NCBI RefSeq assembly: GCF_041260155.1
Contig: NC_091942.1
Span: 16,314,001 to 16,378,000, forward strand
Length of the DNA stretch: 64,000 nt
Source: Ptychodera flava
Lineage: Eukaryota > Hemichordata > Enteropneusta > Ptychoderidae
Direction of reading: 5' to 3'
Within the stretch, counting starts at the first letter, position 1. The number at the start of each line of letters is the position of its first letter. This document shows positions 10,561 through 19,930 of this stretch, one piece after another. The notes beneath the pieces were generated by a model. That model was not told where the DNA came from. It did no database searches and saw only the letters and a list, made by a program, of their open reading frames with translations. Position numbers and translations under genes: made by a program.

Positions 10561-11173
10561 CCATGGATGGACAAACACACACAAACATGACAAAGACTAT
10601 AAGTTCCCCTGGACATACGTGTAAGATGAACAAGACACTTGTAAGGACAGTAGATACATTCAGCGACAAAAAGCGCTCTGTAGGGTTCAAATAGAAACTA
10701 TGCACAATCTCTAGTGGACTGTACCCCAGTATATGGTTCTCATGGGAATCCTACGTACTCTCACACAGTTAGTGAGGCTTAGCCCACAATTCTCCATGAT
10801 CCGTACACACGGAGATCACTCACTGAACTGAAGCAAATTTCTTCTGTACACAGAACAACTTGGTCCATATTTCAAAATTCTGGCAACATAGTTTTGATAA
10901 TCATAATTTTCTGATTTCTCACTGTGAATAATGAGAAGAATAACCCCTTTTCTGCGGAGGAGATAGCAATTTTGTAATTTTGTTGACATAGATTTTTGAC
11001 AGCCATTGACAATATTTCCAAGGAAACTAAGGGAATAAGTTGCATCTGTGTTGGCAAAAGAAAGGGTATTGATTTTTTTTAATGTTCACAACAAAGGAAA
11101 TTTGCATGTCTGACAGGTGCTATGATGAGACCATCTTAGTTGCTGATAACTTTACCTTGACAAGTTTACTATA
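10561..11173. other. Non-coding; left part duplicates 7655-7800
   Basis: The part 10620-10760 matches 7655-7800. From 10800 to 11173 I see no repeats, motifs or convincing coding frames. Confidence 0.5.
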
Positions 11174-11316
11174 GGTAAGCGGACGAGTCGGAGGCGGTTT
11201 ATGGAATTTAACGGTACAGTTTGCCAGTAAAACTCCGAGGCCCACAGGGCCGAGGAGTTTTATAGCAAACTGTACCGTTAAATTCCGTAAACCGCCGACT
11301 ACGAGTTCGCTTACCG
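11174..11316. repeat. ~143-bp near-perfect palindrome
   Basis: The arms begin ggtaagcggacgagtcgg and end in the reverse complement cgagttcgcttacc. The centre reads gaggcccacagggccgagg. Arms of about 65 bp could form a long hairpin. No target duplication is obvious. Two structures of similar design are at 43885-44029 and from 63873. Confidence 0.85.
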
Positions 11317-11455
11317 TGTTATACCACGAATTTGCCGAGTTTTAGAGCCTTGTTTGCACGCCGAGTGTTTTTATTTGTAATTTTAGAGCAGTGCAAGTTG
11401 AAACTTTGGCAGGAAAACATTGACGCGTTTTGACACCTTGTTGAACGAAACTATA

Positions 11456-13012
11456 AAAACATAGGGCCAAAGTCCCTGAAGCTACTATAGACATGGATAC
11501 AAAATTAAGTATTTCCTGTCTGTATGAAATTATCTCACTAAGGTCATCCTAGGGACCTGTAAACCAAATATTAAAGCTGTCTGACCAGTGGTTTTGAAAA
11601 AACAAGCGACTCAACAGTTGACAGAGCTCTGCTGTGTTATGTAGAGAATAAGCTTTTGTGACACATGTATTGATGAAGAAGGTGGATATCTTTGATAGCT
11701 CATTTCAGGATGGCCTGACCAAAAATGGAAAAAATTCCGTAAAAATACAGATTTGCTTATTTCATCACACTATATTAGTCTACAGTAGCTAATAAACGAG
11801 AGTTAATTACATTCTAATTAAAGTAAACAAGACTTGCTTAAATCAAGATTTACGTCATAAAAAAACAGCATATCTGTCAGGTTATAAAGAATCTTGAGGT
11901 GAATATCTTTTAATATCAGTATTTTCATCCTATTAACCAAGCACATTTTAACTTTCAAATTAACATTGTAAGTAAATTCTGTTGAATAAGTTGAGACTGT
12001 ACGTACTCAGAGAAAGCACACTCAAGAGACAAATGTTTGAAACTTAAGAAGTTCAAGGTCATCAAAAGCATTATAAGGAATCATGTTACACTTTCATTGC
12101 ACTGTTTACACAGATTGCATAATTGCTATAAATAGCACATGAGGAATCTTACAGCCCAGCTTTACCATAAAAACCCTATCACTTTGACCACTCTTTTAAT
12201 TGACCACTCTATTTTTTTCCTCAAAAAGTAATCTTATTTTATCCTTACCAAGTCAACCATAAATGGAAATTAGAACTTTCTCTATCTCTATTTATTTGAC
12301 CACCCTATCATGACAAACTATTTTGAGCAATTTCTTTTAGATAACATAAATGGTGGTTCAGAATATATCAAAGTTAGGATTCAGGAAAGTTGCCTTTACA
12401 TGTTTTAATCCTCCAAGATGGTAAGCATTTCACTATGAACTGTCAAAAAAAGTTGAACTTTCTGATAATTCCACACTAAAATTATATTGGCTTTGATGAT
12501 TTCCTAATTAATTCAATTATTTAAAATCATATTAATTATTTTTTCTGGGTGAATTGATAGGGTTTATACAGTACAACAATACAGTGTAAGTCAAATTTTG
12601 ACCAAAAATGACAAAAAAATTCCTTAAAAATACACATTTGCATATTTCATCACAATTTGAACAAATCTAAGTTGGGTTATCCCTAGGGACCTGTAAACCA
12701 AATAACAAAGCTGACCAGCGGTTATGAAGAAGAAGATTTTTTACCAAAAACACCTTTTTTGGCATTAATTTGCCTATTTTCAACAATATCAAAAAATTAA
12801 AAAAAACAGTTTCTCAAAATCATATTTTTCATCTACACAACAAATATCAAATCAGTAAGTACTGCGGTTCTCAAGATATTTGAGTGGACGGACGCCTCAC
12901 AAACGGACATACATACATACATACATACATACATACATACAGACTGACGCCGGACGCCGGACGGATACCCATCCCAATAGCTTCTATAGACTATAGTCTA
13001 TAGTAGCTAAAA
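11456..13012. mobile_element. Dispersed repeat family 'agctactatagac', copy 1 (~1.55 kb)
   Basis: It is homologous to 25836-27153. It starts catagggccaaagtccctga and then agctactatagac (11480-11492). It ends with the inverse gtctatagtagct (12996-13008) next to a palindromic actatagtctatag. Near the right end is a (CATA)n microsatellite (12909-12940) followed by gccggacgccggacgg. The right third contains the gaccaaaaatgac monomer type seen in the 58.7-60.8 kb array. No protein is encoded, so it is non-autonomous. Confidence 0.8.
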
Positions 13013-13098
13013 ATAACCCATGATTGGATAAAACAAAGTTGACATGTGTTGCTATTGTAGTGCGATGACGTGGGTTGAGCACCTGGTTTGATTTGAAT

Positions 13099-14324
13099 CA
13101 CAGGCGCTTGGCACATTGCTTGGATAATAATCGTATTTAATATGTAGAATGTCTATATTGAACCTGATTATTCAATAAAAGAATCACCCTACGCGATATT
13201 AGTGTAGGCCTATAGGCCTACACGTTGACTGGCATTGTACCTATGGCTGCCTGGCTCGGGCACGGCGAACGCACTGCATAATCATCAATGTGTAGAATGT
13301 CTACATGACTTCATTATTTATTAAAGAATAACGGTACATGATATTACTGTACATGTCGGCTAGCTTAACCGAGCGGCTGTAGAGCTCTGCGGGGCTTTGG
13401 CCCGGCTTTGGCCTGTTGTCCACTGCTGCACAGACAGGAAGTCAAGGCGTGAAAGTAATTCACAGCCCGATTTCATAAATCAGCGAAATTCACGAACTCT
13501 GAGCGTTCCCGGTGATAAAAACTGGTCAACGGTCAGATGGTTGCATAAACAATCGATCGACTGGCCTCTTTTGCCTAAAATCATACCTTACCCTATGCTA
13601 CTGGCGAGAAATCGTTCTGAAATCGGCTGGGCACACCAACCCAGCGCCGGCCATTTTGAATAAGCTGCATGCAATGTATGCGCCAGTGCATACAACCCTT
13701 GGCAGATGACGTCATTGCTCTTCTCTCATTGGACGCGTACATTGAATGCAGCTCATTCAAAATGGCCGGCGCTGGGTTGGTGTGCCCAGCCAATTTCAGG
13801 ACGATTTCTCGCCAGTAGCATAGGGTAAGGTGTGATTTTAGGCAAAAGAGGCCAGTCGATCGATTGTTTATGCAACCATCTGACCGTTGACCAGTTTTTA
13901 TCACCGGAAACGCTCAGAGTTCGTGAATTTCGCTGATTTATGAAATCGGGCTGTGAATTACTTTCACGCCTTGACTTCCTGTCTGTGCAGCAGTAGACAA
14001 CAGGCCAAAGCCGAGCCAAAGCCCTGCAGAGCTCTACAGCCGCTCGGTTAAGCAAGCTGACATGTACAGTAATATCACGCACCGTTATTCTTTAATAAAT
14101 AATGAAGTCATGTAGACATTCTACACATTGATGATTATGCAGTGCGTTCGCCGGGCCCGAGCCTGGCAGCCATAGGTACAACTGCAATGCAAGTCAACAT
14201 GTAGGCCTATAGGCCTACACTAATATCACGTACGGGTGATTCTTTTATTGAATAATCAAGTCGTATATAGACATTCTACATATTAAATACGATTATTATC
14301 CCAGCAATGTGCCAAGCGCCTGTG
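13099..14324. mobile_element. 1.2-kb foldback element with 8-bp target-site duplication
   Basis: Nearly the whole element is two inverted arms of about 590 bp around a loop of about 50 bp (13685-13734). The ends are cacaggcgcttggcacattg and its reverse complement. ATTTGAAT flanks it exactly at 13091-13098 and 14325-14332. An 8-bp target duplication fits hAT-type insertion, though some other superfamilies also make 8 bp. Mirror-image open frames in the arms (13397-13663 plus, 13753-14082 minus) come from the symmetry. Confidence 0.9.
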
Positions 14325-14477
14325 ATTTGAATTGTATGAATTATGTTTGATTGATTGGTTGGTTGAATGAAGTGAAAAGGTGTTTGCAGATCGACGTTAG
14401 AGCCACGCTTTTCTCATTTGAGTCGAAAACTTTGAGCAGCATACACGCAATTGTCGAGTCGCTCTTCTTATTTCGAT

Positions 14478-14723
14478 ATGGCGGATGAAGTACAAATGAA
14501 AGCTGTATCCGGTGCACTTCAACTGCCAAAGATGGAAAAGAAAAGTTCCCCTGTCACGCCAGTGCTAACGACCACAATCGGAAGACCAAGCTACACAGCC
14601 ACACCAGAGAAAGGCGCAACAGAAGCTGCAAGTACGAAAAACAATATGTCTAGATCCACAATGACTGTGGTACTGCGTGTGTGTTTGCCTGTAGCTAAAT
14701 TTAACTTTAACAAAGGCGACTGA
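14478..14723 (+). CDS. Possible first coding exon or small orphan frame, 81 aa
   Basis: An ATG in the context gatATGGCGG opens an 81-residue frame that starts MADEVQMKAV. It is Ser/Thr/Lys-rich in the middle (KMEKKSSPVTP) and reads more like ordinary protein than the repeat-derived frames nearby. It lies just outside the foldback element. I found no downstream exon on this strand before the zinc-finger locus, and no domain is recognised. It could be a leftover first exon or chance. Confidence 0.25.
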   Translation: MADEVQMKAVSGALQLPKMEKKSSPVTPVLTTTIGRPSYTATPEKGATEAASTKNNMSRSTMTVVLRVCLPVAKFNFNKGD

Positions 14724-14949
14724 AATCTCCACATTCAGTGTTTGATAACTGACTTTGAAGTCTTAAATTTCAGAATCAATACCGTTATTTCACGGTGACC
14801 TGTAATTGATTTTAAGATGCACAGTCGTGCAAAATTAATTCAGTCCGGTGATTCTTTTAAAGTGTCTTTACTCTGTACTTGATGGTGAAATACATTACTT
14901 CTGGTAAATGTCTCGCATTTGGGTTTTTTTAACTTGTCGCCACGTGACT

Positions 14950-15113
14950 TTCTTTTGTTTAAAAAGTGTCCATTTTACAAGTTCTTTTGTTTAAAAGTGT
15001 CCGATTTACTAGTAAACTGGACAGTTTTTAACAAAAGAACTGTCCGATTTACTAGTAAATCGGACACTTTTAAACAAAAGAACTTGTAAATCGGACACTT
15101 TTTAAACAAAAGA
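14950..15113. repeat. Palindrome built from repeated half-units
   Basis: The left side carries two units of cttttgtttaaaaagtgtcc type. The right side carries the mirror units (ggacacttttaaacaaaag) around a centre with tttactagtaaa. The arms are about 65-80 bp, so both an inverted and a direct internal repeat are present. It may be a miniature foldback element. Confidence 0.8.
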
Positions 15114-15795
15114 AAGCCAGGTGGTAATAATAAAATATTCGGTTATGGAAATTAGAAGGCATGGTTAGAACAATGGGCACGAGGCGGAGAGTGGTATAAC
15201 AATTTTTAGCACCTTCATACATCGACTTTTTATTAAATTTACTCTTGAATTTTAAACATAACCAATAATTTTGGAACATAGTTTTAACAAATAATCCTTA
15301 AATTAAATTCTAAGTTTCAAATTGTTCAGAACCTGATAAAATTGAAGAAGCCTTTAGCAAATAATGTCCGAGTGCACAAATCAAGGGGAATTGTGGGTAG
15401 CCTCACTTACTGTTTCTCAGTTATTATACGACTTGTCTAAGCTTTCTGTAAGAACCTTTATGCCACAGGGATCTTAGACAGAGCCTATAGGACCTAAGTG
15501 TAAGGTTCTAACAGTAACCCTACATTGATCTTACAGAGCTTGTACAACTTTCTTATAGGAACCCTATGCAGGCACTATACAGCTTGCGTAAGGTTCAAGT
15601 CCTGTACGAAACCTTACCATGTAGGTCCTTTGGAGATCCTACACAGGGCCTCAATGACCTGAAATGTAATATATTTCATATGGGAAACCTATAGAGATCC
15701 TTGAACTAGCATAGGGTTTATAGTTTTGTGTCTAAGTGTGGCATTTATCTAACATGTCCTCCGAGTGTTCCACAAAGCAAATGAGCCTTGTATAC
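15114..15795. other. Non-coding; 3' flank of the zinc-finger array
   Basis: From 15114 to 15430 I see nothing. From 15440 to 15790 there is a degenerate repeated phrase (gatcttacagagcttgtac, gagatcctacacaggg) also found at 7880-7950 and 8810-8990. The final 100 bp matches the flank of the decayed zinc-finger locus. It is probably 3' untranslated or flanking sequence copied with the fingers. Confidence 0.5.
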
Positions 15796-16063
15796 TTAGC
15801 TAAATGGCTTTTCTTTTGTATGTGTCCTGATGTGATTTTTGAGAGTTCCATTCCTTGCAAAACCGTTGCCACACACATTGCAAACAAAGGGCTTTTCATT
15901 TGTATGTATTCTGATGTGAAGGTTAAGACTTGTTTTCTTTGCAAAACCCTTGCCACACACTTCGCAGACAAATGGCTTTTCATTTGTATGAATCCTCAAG
16001 TGGATGTCAAGACTTGTTTTCACTGTAAAACTCTTTCCACACACTTTGCAGATAAATGGCTTT
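15796..16063 (-). pseudogene. Out-of-frame tail of the zinc-finger array, three fingers
   Basis: Three more fingers with all zinc ligands follow the stop at 16064 in a shifted frame, ending KEKPFS and a TAA at 15796-15798. On the plus strand the usual linker spelling ttttcatttgtatga is ttttcatgtatga at about 16065-16077: two T are missing. The array was therefore 17 fingers long before the deletion. Because these fingers are otherwise intact, the change is recent or is an assembly error. Confidence 0.8.
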
Positions 16064-17293
16064 TCATGTATGAATCCTCATGTGACATGTAAGTCTTGTT
16101 GTCCTTGTAAAACTCTTGCCACACACTTTGCAGACAAACGGCTTTTCATTTGTATGCGTCCTGATGTGACGTGTAAGACTTGTTTTCACTGTAAAACTCT
16201 TGCCACACATTTTGCAGACAAACGGCTTTTCATTTGTATGTGTCCTGATGTGACGTTTGAGAGATCCACTCTGTGCAAAACAATTTCCACACACTTTGCA
16301 GACAAACGGCCTTTCGTTTGTATGTGTCCTGATGTGAACTGTAAGATTTACATTCTTAGTAAAACCCTTGCCACACACTTCGCAGACAAATGGCTTTTCA
16401 TTTGTATGAATCCTCAAGTGGATGTCAAGACTTGTTTTCACTGTAAAACTCTTTCCACACACTTTGCAGATAAATGGCTTTTCATTTGTATGAATCCTCA
16501 TGTGACATGTAAGTCTTGTTGTCCTTGTAAAACTCTTGCCACACACTTTGCAGACAAATGGCTTTTCATTTGTATGCGTCCTGATGTGACGTGTAAGACT
16601 TGTTTTCACTGTAAAACCCTTGCCACACATTTTGCAGACAAATGGCTTTTCATTTGTATGTGTCCTGATGTGACGTTCAAGATTAATTGTCCTTGTAAAA
16701 CCCTTTCCACACACTTTGCAGACAAATGGCCTTTCGTTTGTATGAATCCTCATGTGAACTGTTAGATTTACATTCTGAATAAAACCCTTGCCACACATTT
16801 TGCAGACAAATGGCTTTTCATTTGTATGTGTCCTGATGTGACGTTTAAGATTTGTTGTCGTTGTAAAACTCTTGCAACACACTTTGCAGACAAATGGCCT
16901 TTCGTTAGTATGACTCCTCATGTGAACTGTGAGTTGTACATTCTTTGCAAAACCCTTGCCACATAGTTTGCAGACGAATGGCTTTTCATTTGTATGTGTC
17001 GTCATATGATTTTTGAGCGTTGCATTTTTTGTGAAACTCTTGCCACACATTTTGCAGATAAATGGTTTTTCATTTGTATGTGTCCTGATGTGACATTTGA
17101 GAGATCCACTCTGTGCAAAACCCTTTCCACACACTTTGCAGACAAATGGTTTTTCATTTGTATGTGTCCTGATGTGACATTTGAGAGATCCACTCTGTGC
17201 AAAACCCTTTCCACATCCTTCGCAGAAAAATAGCTTCCCTTCAGTATGTGTTGTCATGCCACTTGTTGAACTTTCCAAACTGCCTTGAGTATT
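16064..17293 (-). CDS. C2H2 zinc-finger protein, last exon, 14 fingers
   Basis: The open frame encodes 14 tandem C2H2 fingers of 28 residues with linkers HTNEKPF or HTNERPF, a form that binds DNA in the nucleus. All fingers keep CxxC and HxxxH. The helix positions vary between fingers (for example QSGSLKC, RTTRLTC, VKTSLTR), so a long composite target is expected. Fingers 8-10 and 13-15 (the last beyond the frameshift) are near-copies, which shows block duplication. The exon probably starts at 17293, after a ttatttattccag acceptor on the minus strand, so the Met 15 codons further up is intronic. Upstream exons are not seen; a 5-kb duplicated repeat begins 100 bp away. The stop at 16064 results from a 2-bp deletion. 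Confidence 0.8.
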   Translation of the reverse strand, partial: NTQGSLESSTSGMTTHTEGKLFFCEGCGKGFAQSGSLKCHIRTHTNEKPFVCKVCGKGFAQSGSLKCHIRTHTNEKPFICKMCGKSFTKNATLKNHMTTHTNEKPFVCKLCGKGFAKNVQLTVHMRSHTNERPFVCKVCCKSFTTTTNLKRHIRTHTNEKPFVCKMCGKGFIQNVNLTVHMRIHTNERPFVCKVCGKGFTRTINLERHIRTHTNEKPFVCKMCGKGFTVKTSLTRHIRTHTNEKPFVCKVCGKSFTRTTRLTCHMRIHTNEKPFICKVCGKSFTVKTSLDIHLRIHTNEKPFVCEVCGKGFTKNVNLTVHIRTHTNERPFVCKVCGNCFAQSGSLKRHIRTHTNEKPFVCKMCGKSFTVKTSLTRHIRTHTNEKPFVCKVCGKSFTRTTRLTCHMRIHT

Positions 17294-17392
17294 CTGGAAT
17301 AAATAACAGGCAATATTTAAGAAGTTTAATGCATGCAAGGTTTACAAGGATAAGAACAAGCGACCTAGCGGCAGACATAGCTCCGCTTTTGA

Positions 17393-19923
17393 CACGTGTT
17401 GTTGAAGGTTGAAATCTTTGATAGCTCATTTCAATGGCCAGACAAAAAGTGGCAAAAATAACTGCAAAAATACACAATTGAAAATTTCATCATAAACTCA
17501 GACGTCACCTGAAAGTAAACTGCATATCAAATTTCAAAGCAATCGGACACGTGGTTACCAAAACCAGCACAAAATGCTTGAAAAATATATATTTGAACAA
17601 ACTTAAGTGAGGTCACCCAAAGTGTACTGTATATCAAATTACTTCAAGTATAAATATATAACTATATACCAAAAAAACAGATCTCTAGCTCTATTGGCTT
17701 GACCAGAATGAGGTGTGTGCATAATTAATGAGGTAAAGTGTGTGTTGTCATAAGGTCTCCAATCCTACTAAATACAAAGGACATAGCACTTTTGGTTACT
17801 TATTTATTGACATAAACATATATTTTAGGTAAAAGGTCATCGAGGTCACATGACATTTGGTCAAAAAATTTCTCTCCTATAGTTATCCCTATATACCAAA
17901 AATCAGACATCCAGCTCTATTGGCTTGCTCAGAATGAGATATGTGCATAATTATTGAAGTACAGTATGTGTTTATGTGTCATAAGGTGTCCAATCACACC
18001 AAATATGAAGGGTGTAGCACTTGTGGTTACTGAGTTATGGACAAATATGTATATTTGAGGTCAAAGGTCACCGAGGTCACGTGACATTTGGTCAAAAAAA
18101 TTGTATTGCTAAGTTATCCCTATATACCAAAAATCAGACCTCTAGCTCTATTGGCTCGCTCAAAATTAGATATGCACATAATTAATGAGGTACAATATGT
18201 GGCGTCATAAGGTGTCTCATCATACCATAAATGAAGGCTGTAGCACTTGTGGTTACTGAGTTATGGACAAATATGTATATTTGAGGTCAAAGGTCACCGA
18301 GGTCACATGACATTTGGTCAAAAAAATGAATTGTAATGTGCTAAGTTATTCCTATATACCAAAAATCAGACCTTTAGCTCTATTGGCTCGCTCAAAATTA
18401 GATATGTGCATAATTAATGAGGTAAAATATGTGGCGTCATAAGGTGTCCCATCATACCATACATGAAGGGTGTAGCACTTGTGGTTACTGAGTTATGGAC
18501 AAATATGTATATTTGAGGTCAAAGGTCACCGAGGTCACATGACATTTGGTCAAAAAAAATGTATTGCTAAGTTATCCCTATATACCAAAAATCAGACCTT
18601 TAGCTCTATTGGCTCGCTCAAAATTAGATATGTGCATAATTAATGAGGTAAAATATGTGGCGTCATAAGGTGTCCCATCATACCATACATGAAGGCTGTA
18701 GCACTTGTGGTTACTGAGTTATGGACAAATGTGTATATTTATGGTCAAAGGTCACCGAGGTCACGTGACATTTGGTCAAAAAAATTGTATTGCTAAGTTA
18801 TCCCTATATACCAAAAATCAGACCTCTAGCTCTATTGGCTCGCTCAAATTAGATATGTGCATAATTAATGAGGTACAATATGTGGCGTCATAAGGTGTCC
18901 CATCATACCATATATGAAGGGTGGTAGCACTTGTGGTCACTGAGTTATGGACAAATACAGTATGTATATTTGAGATCAAAGGTCATCAAGGTCACATGAC
19001 ATTTTGTCAAAATATCCGAGATATCTGAGTGAACGGATGGACTCACGGATGGACGAACAGACGACATGACCCAATCTATAAGCCCACTGGACTTTATCCC
19101 TGGGGACTAAAAATTGTGTCACTGCATCCTTTTTGCAATATGAATACGATGAGAAACTAAATTTTATTTTTCGTAGCCTTATACATGGGAATCTATGGAG
19201 ATCTGCCTTATACATGGGAGTCTATGGACGTGTAAACTAAAAATATGCAAATTTCACCACGATTTGCCCAAATTTTGGAAAGGTCACTCCTATGCACTTC
19301 CATACCAAGTTTCAAATCAATCGGACTTGTGGTTTCAGAGAAGAAGATTTTTTGACCAAAAATGGGAGAAAATTACAAAAAATTCATGAAAAATAGCAAG
19401 TCCAAGATACTGACCCAAGATGTGCACAATCATTTCATGTCAGCCCAAAGTACTTACATGCTAATTTTTCATGTAATCTGCTCAGTGGTTATTGAGTTTT
19501 TTTCAATTTTGACTGTTTTTACATTTTTTCACTTAATTTGCATATTTTTGGCAATGACAACTTCATTTGAACAAAATCTCATCTACAGCCCATCATCCAT
19601 GTACACACCAAATATCAAGATGAAATGTACAGCGGTTTTGGAGTTTTTGATGTTGACGGACAGACATACAGACATAACGACATACAGACATATCAGTCAG
19701 AAAAATGTAACAACTTAGCCGGCTATTGAACCACTCTTTTTTGGGAGTGGAGATTTAGCCGACTGGTTCTGTCTCTGGCCTCTCAGCTAGGCGACTGATG
19801 CCGTATGTTGTGGGTTCGAATCCGACTGAAAACTATCCGTATACATACATACAGACATTTTCCTAGCCTATAAGAATAGCTTCCATTGCCATATATACAT
19901 ATGGCTATGGGAGCTCAAAAATG
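17393..19923. mobile_element. 2.5-kb repeat, direct copy A
   Basis: It starts cacgtgttgttgaaggttga and ends gctatgggagctcaaaaatg. It is followed after 7 bp by copy B, which matches it over its full length. Inside, in order, are ~145-bp monomer-like sequence, about six 226-bp satellite monomers in reverse orientation (17640-19010), the bridge, a remnant of the 26-bp minisatellite, a tail with gacagacatacagacata, a tRNA-like Pol III promoter segment, and a terminal hairpin around catatatacatatgg. No transposase is found. Confidence 0.85.
19756..19823 (+). promoter_or_regulatory. tRNA-like A and B boxes (Pol III type), copy A
   Basis: tagccgactgg (19756-19766) is one mismatch from an A box, and ggttcgaatcc (19813-19823) is a perfect B box. 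The spacing of about 57 bp fits a tRNA-derived promoter with a long variable arm. No intact acceptor stem is seen, so this is a SINE-like head rather than a working tRNA gene. Confidence 0.6.
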
Positions 19924-19930
19924 TGTTGTT

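Noticed and set aside
13397..14082. Two similar open frames (88 aa plus, 109 aa minus) that look like a duplicated gene
   Set aside because: They are the two inverted arms of one foldback element read in opposite directions, with no known domain.
15736..17233. Long plus-strand frames opposite the zinc-finger exon (up to 253 aa)
   Set aside because: They are antisense to the repeated finger codons and owe their length to the repeat period.
19740..19830. A functional tRNA gene at the A/B-box segment
   Set aside because: No matching acceptor stem or clear anticodon arm can be drawn, and it is part of a longer repeat present twice.
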